A stretch of DNA of 56,872 nucleotides, from positions 1 to 56,872 of the IMG/VR virus record IMGVR_UViG_3300046170_000355, one strand, 5' to 3'. The notes beneath the pieces were generated by a model that made no database searches, was not told where the DNA came from, and saw only the letters and a list, made by a program, of their open reading frames with translations. Positions 9,344 through 17,857 of the stretch are shown here, piece after piece. Origin of the DNA: a virus. How positions within the stretch are numbered: position 1 is the first letter of the stretch; each line of letters starts with the position of its first letter. Both the position numbers and the translations under genes were made by a program.

Positions 9344-9374
9344 GGGCGTATGTCTTTGACTGCGCCCTTTTTTT
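9344..9374 (+). terminator. Rho-independent terminator after the capsid gene
   Basis: GGGCG (344-348 of the 9 kb block) pairs with CGCCC (363-367), followed by seven T residues (368-374). A classic intrinsic terminator 25 bases after the capsid stop codon. Confidence 0.85.
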
Positions 9375-9438
9375 ATGTCAAAATACAACTTTATTAACCC
9401 TATGACCCTTCGGGGACTATTAACAAAAGGAGATAGAC

Positions 9439-9915
9439 ATGGGAACAACTACATTTTCTGGACCAGTAAAGTCTGGAACAATTAAAGACACAACAGGAAC
9501 TACTCTTGGATCAGATGTCAAGAACACAGGTTTTGTTGTAATGGCACAATCAGCAATTGCTGATATTATTGGTGCTTCTCACTTAAACCAAGTGATAGCA
9601 ACAATTCCTGCAAATTCACAAATTACCGATGTGGTATTGAACGTCACCACAGTAAACAATGACTCTGGTGCTGCAACTGTTTCAGTGGGAACAATAGCTG
9701 ATGCCAATGCTTTTATTGATGCTGCGAATGTTAAAGCATTAGGTACTACTTATGGTACTCTTGACACGGAAGCTACCGATATTGGCACAACCGATATTCA
9801 AGTGGTAGCTGATTTTACAGGAGCTAGTGGTGATGCAACAACAGGTGCTGCAACAGTGACTGTGAAATATTTACAAAATAATTCAATAGCACTTGCTGGC
9901 GATGTACCTGCGTAA
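9439..9915 (+). CDS. Structural protein, unknown
   Basis: 158 aa behind AAAGGAG. Composition is Thr, Ala, Asp, Gly and Val with almost no Lys or Arg after residue 30, typical of secreted or virion beta-sandwich proteins. The pattern of 9-12 residue hydrophobic strands suggests a jelly-roll-like fold. Likely a virion surface component by place. Confidence 0.55.
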   Translation: MGTTTFSGPVKSGTIKDTTGTTLGSDVKNTGFVVMAQSAIADIIGASHLNQVIATIPANSQITDVVLNVTTVNNDSGAATVSVGTIADANAFIDAANVKALGTTYGTLDTEATDIGTTDIQVVADFTGASGDATTGAATVTVKYLQNNSIALAGDVPA

Positions 9916-9925
9916 GGAGTAAATT

Positions 9926-10198
9926 ATGATTAACTATAGATCGGCTAAAGTAACAGCAACAGGAAATGTAGGAACAGGTCCTGCAAGACTTATTGCTATT
10001 CATGCTATCTGTGGTGCATCTGCTGGAAGCATTGTTTTAAAAGATGGTAGTGGAGGATCAACTTTATTAGATCTTGACACTCCTGCTTCTGCTACAGCGG
10101 TAATTGAAACTTACATCGGTGATACAGGTATGAGATTTCAAGATAGAATACATGCTACATTGACTAATGTAACTTCACTGACTTGCATCTTCGGGTAA
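9926..10198 (+). CDS. Structural protein, unknown
   Basis: 90 aa, AAGGAG upstream. Gly/Thr/Ala-rich (NVGTGPARLIAIHAICGASA, LKDGSGGSTLLDLDTP). A similar pattern recurs in the 117-aa protein at 27512. Probably a small virion protein. Its stop overlaps the next start. Confidence 0.5.
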   Translation: MINYRSAKVTATGNVGTGPARLIAIHAICGASAGSIVLKDGSGGSTLLDLDTPASATAVIETYIGDTGMRFQDRIHATLTNVTSLTCIFG

Positions 10199-10530
10199 TG
10201 GCAGACAAACAGCCACCAAAAACTAAAAAATATTTCCGCTCCACTAAATCTGGAGCGGGAATGACTAAAGCAGGTGTTGCTAAATATAGAAAAGACAATC
10301 CTGGTTCTAAATTAAAAACAGCAGTCACAGGTAAAGTAAAGAAAGGTAGTAAAGATGCAAAAAGAAGAAAATCTTTCTGTGCTAGATCTGCTGGTCAAAT
10401 GAAAAAATTCCCAAAAGCAGCAAAAGATCCAAATTCAAGATTACGTCAAGCTAGAAAAAGATGGAAAGTGTTAGATGAAACTACTTATAACAATTCTTTT
10501 TTTCTTTACATTAGTAGCTACAATAACTGA
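10198..10530 (+). CDS. Lysine-rich basic protein
   Basis: 110 aa. The core, from TKKYFRSTKSGAGMTKAGV through NPGSKLKTAVTGKVKKGS to RRKSFCARSAGQM, is a motif series I recall from many marine and cyanophage genomes (an unassigned DUF family). Strongly basic, so it may bind nucleic acid or be packaged with DNA. The ATG at 10198 overlaps the preceding TAA. The 3' end overlaps the next gene by 56 bases. Confidence 0.65.
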   Translation: MADKQPPKTKKYFRSTKSGAGMTKAGVAKYRKDNPGSKLKTAVTGKVKKGSKDAKRRKSFCARSAGQMKKFPKAAKDPNSRLRQARKRWKVLDETTYNNSFFLYISSYNN

Positions 10531-11023
10531 TATAAAAGCTGAAACCAATACCGTGTCGAGTACGGTTGTAACCAATTCAACACCTCCTACAGCATCTGCT
10601 CCAACTATCATGAATAATAATAGTGATATATGTAAAATTGGAATTGGAGCTAGTGTACAAAATAATGTTTTAGGATTAGCTTCAGGCTATGTCGTTACAG
10701 ACGAATTTTGTGAGACTCTCCGTGCTAGTCGTGCTATGTACCAATATGGCATGAAAGTTGCGGCGGTGGCATTATTATGTCAAGACCCTCGTGTCTGGGA
10801 CAGCATGCTCGATGCAGGGACTCCGTGCCCAGCAGAAGGAGCCATAGGCGCTGAAGCGGCTACTTATTGGAAGACTAATCCTAATAAGATCCCTGTTGGA
10901 TCTAAATTTAGAGAAGACTATATAGCTCAAACAAAACCGCAAACACAGGAGTTTAGTGATGTACAACAAGCTGCTTTATTTAAAACTTTGTTTATTCTTA
11001 CTACTGGTCTCCTTTTATTCTAA
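10475..11023 (+). CDS. Exported protein, unknown
   Basis: 182 aa with an N-terminal signal peptide (MKLLITILFFFTLVATITD, cleavage likely after IKA at about residue 22). Four Cys in the mature part (DICKIG, DEFCETL, ALLCQDP, GTPCPAE) could form disulphides. A hydrophobic C-terminal end (LFKTLFILTTGLLLF) may anchor it. It overlaps both neighbours. Possibly acts at the host envelope. Confidence 0.6.
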   Translation: MKLLITILFFFTLVATITDIKAETNTVSSTVVTNSTPPTASAPTIMNNNSDICKIGIGASVQNNVLGLASGYVVTDEFCETLRASRAMYQYGMKVAAVALLCQDPRVWDSMLDAGTPCPAEGAIGAEAATYWKTNPNKIPVGSKFREDYIAQTKPQTQEFSDVQQAALFKTLFILTTGLLLF

Positions 11024-12422
11024 AGCAGATACTTGCTTACCTGATGTAGAAGGACTTTGTACTCCTGGTGTCACTATTGAAGAAGATGTTACTGTAGAAA
11101 AAACAGAAGAAGATAAAGGTACAGAAATTATCTATACCACCACAACCACCACAACCACCACTACAACAACTGTTACTAATGAAGATTCAGGAGACATTCT
11201 TGATGGTGATAATGATTATGTCACTACAAGCAAAGAAGGTGATATGGATTACGATTGGGGTGGTCAAGGCCCTGCAAATATTCCTAGTGGTAATTCTTGT
11301 TATGGCCTCGGTTCTGATAAGTGTGCTCAGATTACAGGTGGAGGTAATTCAACTTCTAATATGGGTGTTGATGGTATGGGTACAACATTTGTTAATACAA
11401 TTGACATTTCTGATTTAAGTATAGATAAGGGTGGTCAAGTTAGATATTCCATAAAGGTTGATAAACAAGATGCTCAAGATCGAATCTACATGCACATTAC
11501 AGGAACTAATGGAGGGACTACAGTCTTTTCAGGCACTGATGTTTTGTCTGAATCTGGAGTTTCGTCAGGCTATCAATCATACAATGGAGCTTTCGATTTC
11601 AGTGGCGTTTTAAAAAGTTTAACAATTGAAATAGGGGGTAGGGATATTAATCTTGCTATAGGTCCTTTATTTGACGATGTATCGGTCAATGTATTCTACA
11701 ATGTTATCAATACGATTATTGAACAACAAATCACTTCAGTAGAAGAAATAGTTTATCTCAATATCTTTGATCCTGTAGAAATAGAATATGCTACAGAGAT
11801 TATTGAATTTAATGATGTCGTTGTTGATGATGCGGGAGACGTGAGTTTTGAACCTATAGAACCTCAACAAGAAGAAGTTTCTTATGAAACGGTTGAGGTA
11901 GAAATACAAGAAATACAAACAGATTTTGAAGTAGATATACCAGAACCTGAAACACAAATGGCAGAAGTAGAAATGGAAATTGAAGCAGAATTAGAAGAGA
12001 CAATTGAAGTAGCTAGTGTCGAAGAGACCAAAGAAGAACCTTCAGAAAAGCCTGTTGAAGAAACTAAAGAAGAGGTTCCTGTAGAAAGTGAAAATAGTCC
12101 TAAAACTGTAGAAGAAAAACCTGAAGAGGTTGAAGAACCAGAAGAAAAACCTGCAAAAGAACCTTCAGCAAAAGAAAAAGCAGCTACAAAAATAGTTAAA
12201 GATATTGATGATAAAGAACGTTATGACGACACTGCTCAAACAAAAACATTACTTGTAATGCAGATATTAGGTGATACAAAAACCTTCTTTACTCCTACTC
12301 AAAGCTTTACAGAAGTAGATGTAGGGGAGTATTTAAACAAGACATTAGAGGATCAATATGGTATGTTATTTGATATGGCACAAGAAAATACAATTCAGGA
12401 GATGATAAATGGCCAGTATTGA
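10959..12422 (+). CDS. Exported acidic protein with Thr repeat
   Basis: 487 aa from the ATG at 10959 (AGGAG ahead). A signal peptide (YLKLCLFLLLVSFYSKA) is followed by Cys-containing mature sequence, a run of 12 Thr (about 60-72), a beta-rich Gly/Ser/Asp middle, and a Glu/Val/Pro-rich acidic tail (about 290-410). The C-terminus has a helical end. The layout suggests an extracellular or periplasmic structural protein. No known family. A GTG three bases upstream is an alternative start. Confidence 0.6.
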   Translation: MYNKLLYLKLCLFLLLVSFYSKADTCLPDVEGLCTPGVTIEEDVTVEKTEEDKGTEIIYTTTTTTTTTTTTVTNEDSGDILDGDNDYVTTSKEGDMDYDWGGQGPANIPSGNSCYGLGSDKCAQITGGGNSTSNMGVDGMGTTFVNTIDISDLSIDKGGQVRYSIKVDKQDAQDRIYMHITGTNGGTTVFSGTDVLSESGVSSGYQSYNGAFDFSGVLKSLTIEIGGRDINLAIGPLFDDVSVNVFYNVINTIIEQQITSVEEIVYLNIFDPVEIEYATEIIEFNDVVVDDAGDVSFEPIEPQQEEVSYETVEVEIQEIQTDFEVDIPEPETQMAEVEMEIEAELEETIEVASVEETKEEPSEKPVEETKEEVPVESENSPKTVEEKPEEVEEPEEKPAKEPSAKEKAATKIVKDIDDKERYDDTAQTKTLLVMQILGDTKTFFTPTQSFTEVDVGEYLNKTLEDQYGMLFDMAQENTIQEMINGQY

Positions 12423-12871
12423 GTATCAGGGAATTAAGTTTTCTGGAGGAAAATTCTTTATTATCTTATCCTTATTAGGCGCAATCCATCGGCGGTGGTT
12501 GGACAGTATATAAGTTCTATGATGATTATCTTGATATGAAAGCCAAAATAGAAGAATATACAGCTCCTGATCTATCTAAATATGATGAAGAAATAGCAGT
12601 TTTAAAATCAGAACTAGATATAATATTGGACGAAATTACCATAATCAGTGATGTGGCACGTGATATGCGTTCAGATATGAAGGCTGATTTACGTCAACAA
12701 GCTAATGATATTCGACACATAACTGAAATTGTAAATGACGTGGAAGATAGACAAAAAGAAGATACAAGAGAAGTATTTGATGAGTTAAAGCTCATTGAAG
12801 AAAGTCTTGACTTACAAATTAATAAGGCTTTAAATAACCCTTTAAGTAATATGAGTGCTAAAACAAAATGA
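12409..12871 (+). CDS. Membrane-anchored coiled-coil protein, frameshifted
   Basis: Read as one gene with a frameshift. Frame 1 from the ATG at 12409 gives MASIEYQGIKFSGGKFFII and a hydrophobic segment to LSLLGA. Frame 2 continues GGGWTVYKFYDDYLDMKAK into a coiled coil ending at 12871 (111 aa from the internal ATG at 12536). Dropping one C of the CC at 12486-12487 joins them as LSLLGAIIGGGW, about 153 aa, a single-pass membrane protein. Translated separately, the first part is only 34 aa. Confidence 0.55.
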
Positions 12872-13092
12872 AACTAGAAATTAAAACAGTATTACCTTAT
12901 TTAGTGTTATTTGGAACATTAGCCATGACATGGGGTATGTGGTCAGAACGTTTAAATGCAGTAGAAGTTAAAGCAGACAGTGTTGCAAAAATGCAACAAG
13001 ATGTTGCTGTTATAAAAGTACAAATTCAAGCAATTGATGAAAAAATGGCTTGGATGGAAGAATTCTTAATTAAGAATTATAGTGAGTTTTAG
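12868..13092 (+). CDS. Small membrane protein, spanin/lysis-like position
   Basis: 74 aa. One N-terminal membrane segment (VLPYLVLFGTLAMTWGMW) followed by a coiled coil (VEVKADSVAKMQQDVAVIK). It overlaps the preceding coiled-coil gene by 4 bases (ATGA). The pair looks like interacting membrane-anchored coiled coils. Function unknown. Confidence 0.6.
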   Translation: MKLEIKTVLPYLVLFGTLAMTWGMWSERLNAVEVKADSVAKMQQDVAVIKVQIQAIDEKMAWMEEFLIKNYSEF

Positions 13093-13256
13093 TGGTCATA
13101 TCACGAGCACAAATGCAAAAGGAAGTATCTACAGGAGATAAGAAAATGAATAAAAAACTAAAACCAATACCATCAAAAAATAAAGGTCTTAAAAAATTAC
13201 CTAAAAAAGTAAGGAATAAAATGGGCTTTAAGAAAAAAGGTGGAATAGTAAAATAG
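13092..13256 (+). CDS. Short lysine-rich protein
   Basis: 54 aa from a GTG that overlaps the previous TAG (TAGTG). It reads VISRAQMQKEVSTGDKK, then NKGLKKLPKKVRNKMGF, a pattern I recall from short basic proteins in marine phages. An internal ATG at 13146 has a better AGGAG site and would give 36 aa. Both starts are possible. Confidence 0.5.
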   Translation: MVISRAQMQKEVSTGDKKMNKKLKPIPSKNKGLKKLPKKVRNKMGFKKKGGIVK

Positions 13257-13328
13257 ATGTGTAAGTGTAATGAAGATTACGAATGTATATGTGGACTTGA
13301 AATAGAAGAGAACAATAAAAATGACTAA
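13257..13328 (+). CDS. Very short Cys-rich peptide
   Basis: 23 aa with a CKC and a CIC pair (MCKCNEDYECICGLEIEE), which could bind a metal. It starts directly after the previous TAG and overlaps the next gene by 8 bases. Tight spacing supports it. Size limits confidence. Confidence 0.35.
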   Translation: MCKCNEDYECICGLEIEENNKND

Positions 13329-13599
13329 ATTATGTAAAAGAGGAAAAGAAGCCGCAAAGAGAAAGTTTGACGTTTATCCTTCAGCGTATGCAAATGCGTA
13401 TGCTTCTAAAATTTGTGCTGGTAAAATAAAAGACCCTAGTGGTAAAAAAAGAAAAGATTTTAAAGGACCTAAGCCAATGGCAAAAGGTGGTTCAATTTCT
13501 CAACAAAGAAAAAAGATATCTAATTATGATCAAGGTGGAATAGCTAAAGGATGTGGAATGATTATGGAAAATAAAAGAAAAGTAACTCAAAAAATGTAA
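13321..13599 (+). CDS. Lysine-rich basic protein
   Basis: 92 aa. Starts LCKRGKEAAKRKFDVYPSAY, then YASKICAGKIKD, a motif set shared by many marine phage proteins of unknown role, followed by a basic tail with AKGGSISQQRKK. Its stop overlaps the next ATG. Confidence 0.65.
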   Translation: MTKLCKRGKEAAKRKFDVYPSAYANAYASKICAGKIKDPSGKKRKDFKGPKPMAKGGSISQQRKKISNYDQGGIAKGCGMIMENKRKVTQKM

Positions 13600-13883
13600 T
13601 GGCTAAATCTGGCTTAAAAAAGTGGTTTTCTCAAGAATGGGTTGATATAGGTTCTCCAAAAAAAGGAGGAGGATTTGCCAAGTGTGGTAGATCGAAACAA
13701 AAGAAAGATGCTAAAAGAAAGTATCCAAAATGTGTTCCTAAGTCGAAAGCCACAAGTATGTCAAAGGGAGAAAGAAAATCAGCAGTGTCAAGAAAAAGAG
13801 CAGTGGCTCAAGGAGTTGGTGGTAAACCAACTAATGTGAAAACTTTTGTCAAGAAAAAAACAAGCAGAAAAAATAAAGCTTGA
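13599..13883 (+). CDS. Lysine-rich protein (KKWF...GGGFAKCGRS type)
   Basis: 94 aa, highly basic. LKKWFSQEWVDIGSPKKGGG and FAKCGRSKQKKDAKRKYPKC are recognisable from a widespread phage and giant-virus family of unknown function. Possible DNA or RNA binding by charge. It overlaps the next gene by 38 bases. Confidence 0.65.
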   Translation: MAKSGLKKWFSQEWVDIGSPKKGGGFAKCGRSKQKKDAKRKYPKCVPKSKATSMSKGERKSAVSRKRAVAQGVGGKPTNVKTFVKKKTSRKNKA

Positions 13884-14430
13884 TGTAGTTAATTGGTCCA
13901 AGACTGTCTTGGAACCAATGAATAAACATATAGGTTTTCCAGCGTGTCCTTTCGCTGCTAAATGGAGAAAAGATAAAAAAGTGCGAATTGAAGTTCGCAT
14001 GGATAAGTCTAAATATGAAAAACACTTAACTTCAGTCATTAAGTCTTGGAATAAAAAAGAACATGATATTATAATTTACTGCGATCCTTTTTTTGAACAA
14101 TATAATCCTGAACAATTTCAAGAAAAAATAGATTTTTATAATAAAACCTATAACAGAAGAGATGTATACTTTATGGGATTTCATCCTGAAACACCTGCTG
14201 ATCCTGATAGTGAAGCTTTTCTTTGTGACCCCACTGAGGAACCTGTAAAACATGGCGACTTAGAATATTCTATGATGCTTATACAAAAATTTAAACAACT
14301 GTATGATGCAAGTTGCAAACTACATAAGATAGGCTATTATAAGAAATGGCCTAAGGAATACTACGATGAAGTAGTAGCTGAAAGGCAAAATACGTACGAA
14401 AAACTTTTTAAAAAAGGAGTAAAATCATGA
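13846..14430 (+). CDS. Hypothetical protein
   Basis: 194 aa from a TTG at 13846. ATGs further in (first at 13918) would shorten it. Conserved-looking stretches VNWSKTVLEPMNKHIGFPAC, DVYFMGFHPETPAD and a C-terminal helix with IGYYKKWPKEYYDEV. Proteins of this type occur in marine phages without assigned function. The three Cys/His clusters do not form a clear metal site. Confidence 0.6.
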   Translation: MSRKKQAEKIKLDVVNWSKTVLEPMNKHIGFPACPFAAKWRKDKKVRIEVRMDKSKYEKHLTSVIKSWNKKEHDIIIYCDPFFEQYNPEQFQEKIDFYNKTYNRRDVYFMGFHPETPADPDSEAFLCDPTEEPVKHGDLEYSMMLIQKFKQLYDASCKLHKIGYYKKWPKEYYDEVVAERQNTYEKLFKKGVKS

Positions 14431-14645
14431 TGGCAAAAAAGAAACAAGTAATGAAAAAAGGTGGCATGGCCAAAAAGCGTGGCGGTGGCATGATGAAGAA
14501 AATGAGTATGGGTGGAAATGTTTCACCAAGAAAAGCAATGGCCATGGGAATGATGGATGGTGGTCCAGCAAAGAAAAAATCTGTCGTTAAAAAACGTGGC
14601 GGTGGCATGGCCAAAAAACGTGGCGGCGGAATGATGAAAAAATAA
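14427..14645 (+). CDS. Met/Gly/Lys repeat protein
   Basis: 72 aa behind AAAAGGAG. Built from repeats of KKRGGGM(M/A)KK: three GGMAKKRGGGMMKK-like units around a short linker (SPRKAMAMGMMDGGPAKK). Low complexity, strongly basic, no acidic residue except one Asp. Possible nucleic-acid-binding or virion-packaged protein. Confidence 0.55.
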   Translation: MMAKKKQVMKKGGMAKKRGGGMMKKMSMGGNVSPRKAMAMGMMDGGPAKKKSVVKKRGGGMAKKRGGGMMKK

Positions 14646-14646
14646 T

Positions 14647-15327
14647 ATGGCTACCTCTGGTACAACTACTTTTAATTTAGATATAGATGACGTTGTAGAA
14701 GACGCTTACGAAAGATGTGGCGTTGAAACACGTTCAGGCTATGATTTAAAATCAGCTAGAAGAAGTTTGAATATTCTTTTTCAAGAGTGGATGAACAGAG
14801 GTATTCATTTATGGAAAGTAGAAAATGAAACTGCTAATTTAACAGCAGGCACAACTACCTATACTGCTCCAAGTGATGCAAGTGATGTTTTAGAAATGAC
14901 TTTTAGACAAATATCAAGCGGCACAACAACTGACACTACTATGACTAAGATATCACGATCAGAGTATCAGGCTTTGCCTAATAAATTTTCTCAAGGACAG
15001 CCTACTCAATATTATGTTGAGAGAAATTTGTCTAACGTTCAAATTAATCTTTATCAAACACCTAATACAACAGATACTCAAATTAATTATAACTACATAG
15101 GTAGAATACAGGACGCTGGAGCTTATACAAATCAGCCTGACGCTCCTTTTAGATTTCTTCCTTGTATGGTTTCAGGCCTAGCTTTTTATTTATCGCAAAA
15201 GAAAAACCCTCAAATGACTCAATCTTTAAAATTATATTATGAAGATGAATTACAGAGAGCTCTCACCGAAGATGGACAAAGAGCTTCAGTGCATATAGTT
15301 CCTCAAAATTATTATGTAGGGTCATAG
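14647..15327 (+). CDS. Neck adaptor, P22 gp4-like position
   Basis: 226 aa. N-terminal helices (DIDDVVEDAYERCGVETRSG, LKSARRSLNILFQEWMNRG) followed by a beta-rich domain (TAGTTTYTAPSDASDVLEM) and a helical C-terminus. The helical start resembles head-completion proteins that extend the portal. It lies in the head-to-tail gene block with the similar 228-aa protein at 15658. Call from architecture and context. Confidence 0.55.
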   Translation: MATSGTTTFNLDIDDVVEDAYERCGVETRSGYDLKSARRSLNILFQEWMNRGIHLWKVENETANLTAGTTTYTAPSDASDVLEMTFRQISSGTTTDTTMTKISRSEYQALPNKFSQGQPTQYYVERNLSNVQINLYQTPNTTDTQINYNYIGRIQDAGAYTNQPDAPFRFLPCMVSGLAFYLSQKKNPQMTQSLKLYYEDELQRALTEDGQRASVHIVPQNYYVGS

Positions 15328-15328
15328 T

Positions 15329-15661
15329 ATGTCTACTTTTGCAACAGGTAAATATGCCTTAGCACTTTGTGATCGTTGTGGTCAACAATATAATTTTCTT
15401 CAACTAAAAAAAGAATGGAATGGTTTGGAAACCTGCCCTGAGTGTTTTGAACCCAAACACCCTCAACTAGATCCTCCTTATCATAGTGCTGATGCACAAG
15501 CTTTACCTTGGGCCAGACCAGCGAGACAAGAACCTATGACTGTTTTTGTTGGAGCTTCAGGAGACTCATCTTTTGAATCAAATGGAATGCAACCGTCTGA
15601 ACCAAGTAGAGCATTGATTATTGGTTCAAGTGTTGGTAAAGTGACAGTGGAGATATCATGA
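15329..15661 (+). CDS. Zinc-ribbon protein
   Basis: 110 aa. CDRCGQQYNF (Cys 16 and 19) and TCPECFEPKHP (Cys 37 and 40) give a CxxC-CxxC zinc ribbon. This is followed by LPWARPARQEP and a beta-rich tail. Located between two neck-adaptor-like genes and overlapping the second by 4 bases, so probably a small virion or assembly protein. Confidence 0.6.
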   Translation: MSTFATGKYALALCDRCGQQYNFLQLKKEWNGLETCPECFEPKHPQLDPPYHSADAQALPWARPARQEPMTVFVGASGDSSFESNGMQPSEPSRALIIGSSVGKVTVEIS

Positions 15662-16344
15662 ATTATTCAGAACTTTTAGATAATGTAAGAAATTACACAG
15701 AAGTAACAAGTGATGTATTGTCTAATTCTGTGATTAATGTTTTTTTAACTAACATAGAAAATAAAGTAGCTAGACAATTAGATTCTGATGATCAAAGAAG
15801 ATATGCCACTACAACCTTTGAAGCTAATAATGCTTTTCTAGATGTCAGTGGTCCAGAAGGTGGATTTAGATTTGCTAGAGCCTTACAAATCGTAGCTGAT
15901 GATGGAACAAGAACTTGGTTAGAGCAAAGAGATGCCACTTTTATGGACGAATATTCGGTAGAAAGATCCACGACAGATACAAATTTTACAGGGCAACCCA
16001 AGTATTGGGGTAATTGGGACGCAACAACCTTGATTGTAGCTCCTACTCCAAATGTAGCTTATACAGTGGAGATGTGGTATGATGAAACAGCCGAAAGATT
16101 AGGGAATGGTTCAGGAACAACCTCCACCACAACATTTTTGTCTAATAACGCTCCTGAAGTTTTATTATTTGGAACTTTATCGGAGGCTTTTTCTTACTTG
16201 AAAAACCCACAAGATATGCAATTATACGAAAGTAAGTACCAAGTAGCTCTGCAAGATTTTGCACAAGAGCAAATGGGTCGTAAACGTAGGGATGAGTATC
16301 AAAATGGTGTGTTACGAATTCCGATGAAATCGCTAACACCATAA
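15658..16344 (+). CDS. Neck or tail adaptor protein
   Basis: 228 aa. N-terminal helices (MNYSELLDNVRNYTEV, then NVFLTNIENKVARQLDSDD), a beta-rich middle (residues 50-150) and a helical C-terminus (LSEAFSYLKNPQDMQLYESK). The layout matches phage adaptor proteins that attach to the portal ring. Same block as the 226-aa adaptor. Confidence 0.55.
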   Translation: MNYSELLDNVRNYTEVTSDVLSNSVINVFLTNIENKVARQLDSDDQRRYATTTFEANNAFLDVSGPEGGFRFARALQIVADDGTRTWLEQRDATFMDEYSVERSTTDTNFTGQPKYWGNWDATTLIVAPTPNVAYTVEMWYDETAERLGNGSGTTSTTTFLSNNAPEVLLFGTLSEAFSYLKNPQDMQLYESKYQVALQDFAQEQMGRKRRDEYQNGVLRIPMKSLTP

Positions 16345-16359
16345 GGGAGTAACTAAAAA

Positions 16360-16803
16360 ATGACAATAAATCAAGCAGTCTGTGCTTCATTTAAAAAACA
16401 GTTATTAGAAGGCGATCATGATATTGATAACGATACAATCAATCTCGCTCTGTACACAAACTCTGTAACTTTAAATGGAAACACAACAGCCTATTCCGCA
16501 ACAAACGAAGTAGGCGCATCAGGAACATACGCAGCAGGTGGTATAACTTTAACAAGTCCAACTATTGGCTTAACAGCAACTAGCGCAACAGCTTCAACAG
16601 CATTTGTTGATTTTGCAAACGCAAGTTTTACATCAGCAACAATATCTGCTCAAGCAGCTTTGATCTATAATAGATCATCAACTGCTACTAACGCAGCTAT
16701 TTGTGTTCTTGATTTCGGTGCAGTAAAAACATCAACAAACGGTACATTCACAATCGCATTCCCAACCAATGATGCTTCAAGTGCTATATTAAGATTATCT
16801 TAA
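16360..16803 (+). CDS. Structural protein
   Basis: 147 aa behind GGGAG. Rich in Thr, Ser, Ala and Asn with regular beta-strand patterns; INLALYTNSVTLNGNTTAYS and TFTIAFPTND are like phage virion surface proteins. No Cys-rich or enzyme motif beyond one Cys pair. Function unknown. Confidence 0.55.
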   Translation: MTINQAVCASFKKQLLEGDHDIDNDTINLALYTNSVTLNGNTTAYSATNEVGASGTYAAGGITLTSPTIGLTATSATASTAFVDFANASFTSATISAQAALIYNRSSTATNAAICVLDFGAVKTSTNGTFTIAFPTNDASSAILRLS

Positions 16804-16820
16804 TTTAGAGGAGCATTACC

Positions 16821-17807
16821 ATGGCAGATGCTTGGGGTGAAAATAATTGGGGCGAAGGCTTTTGGGGCCAACAAAGCTCGATCACAGTATCTGTTACTGG
16901 GTTATCGACTACAACAGCATTAGGCACGGAAAGTGTCGTAGCTGATTGCTTAGTCACATTAGATTCATTACAAGTATCTTCTGCTTTAGGCACTGCAACA
17001 GGTGAACCTGAACACGTTATTTCTGTAACACCTGTTACATTTGAAACACAACTCTCTGGAGCATTAGCAATTGAAGAAGGCGCAGGTGTCGTTCTTGGAA
17101 GTTTATCCACATCATTTGGTTTAGGCACGGAAGTAGCAGACGGAACCGTTGATGCAGGTTGGGGAAGAGGATCATGGGGATCTTTTGCATGGAATGAGAA
17201 TATAGAATTTATTACTAACGTCACAAGTGTGGCGATGTCCACGGACTTAGGTACTCCTACAATTGAAGTAGGTTCAGGTGTCATAGTTTCTGTAACAGGC
17301 TTAGAGATGACAAGTGCTCTAGGTGATACAACTGAAACAGGAACATCTCTTGTTACTTTAGATAGTCAATTAGTAAGTGTAGCTTTATCAGGAGCGACTG
17401 TTTCTGGTGAAGGAAGTGTTGCAGTTATTGCACCTTCCGATCAATTAGACTTTGCTATTGGAACTCCTACTATTGAAATATTTACACAAGTAGATCCTGT
17501 TCCAGTAACAATGACTTCTGCACTTGGAACTGCTACTGTAGAGGCCGATGCTCTTGTACAACCTACAGGAGTTTCAATGACCTCTGCTTTAGGTACGGAA
17601 ACAGTAGAGGTAGGAACGGGTGTAATTGTAAGTGTTTCCACAGTTGCCATGAGTTTTGCTGCAGGAACAGCAACAGCTACGGGTGGAGCTATTGTTAACG
17701 TAACAGGACTTGACTTATCGATAGTCACAGGAAATCCGTTTGCCACACCTTGGGCAAATGTAGTAACAGGTGCAAGTAATACTTGGACAGGGGTAGACGC
17801 AGCATAA
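16821..17807 (+). CDS. Repetitive structural protein
   Basis: 328 aa behind AGAGGAG. Opens WGENNWGEGFWGQQ and contains at least eight degenerate repeats of the form VTGLxMTSALGTxTVExG, about 25-30 residues apart, from residue 20 to 310. A second W-G cluster (WGRGSWGSFAW) is near residue 115. The repeat beta structure suggests a fibrous virion component. The repeat number may vary between strains. Confidence 0.6.
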   Translation: MADAWGENNWGEGFWGQQSSITVSVTGLSTTTALGTESVVADCLVTLDSLQVSSALGTATGEPEHVISVTPVTFETQLSGALAIEEGAGVVLGSLSTSFGLGTEVADGTVDAGWGRGSWGSFAWNENIEFITNVTSVAMSTDLGTPTIEVGSGVIVSVTGLEMTSALGDTTETGTSLVTLDSQLVSVALSGATVSGEGSVAVIAPSDQLDFAIGTPTIEIFTQVDPVPVTMTSALGTATVEADALVQPTGVSMTSALGTETVEVGTGVIVSVSTVAMSFAAGTATATGGAIVNVTGLDLSIVTGNPFATPWANVVTGASNTWTGVDAA

Positions 17808-17857
17808 AAAGTGTTGCTTGAATAACAAAAAAAGATATATTTTAGTGAGGTAAAAAC

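Noticed and set aside
16805-17746. Two long ORFs opposite the repeat structural protein
   Set aside because: Antisense shadow of a repetitive gene; no RBS or coding logic.
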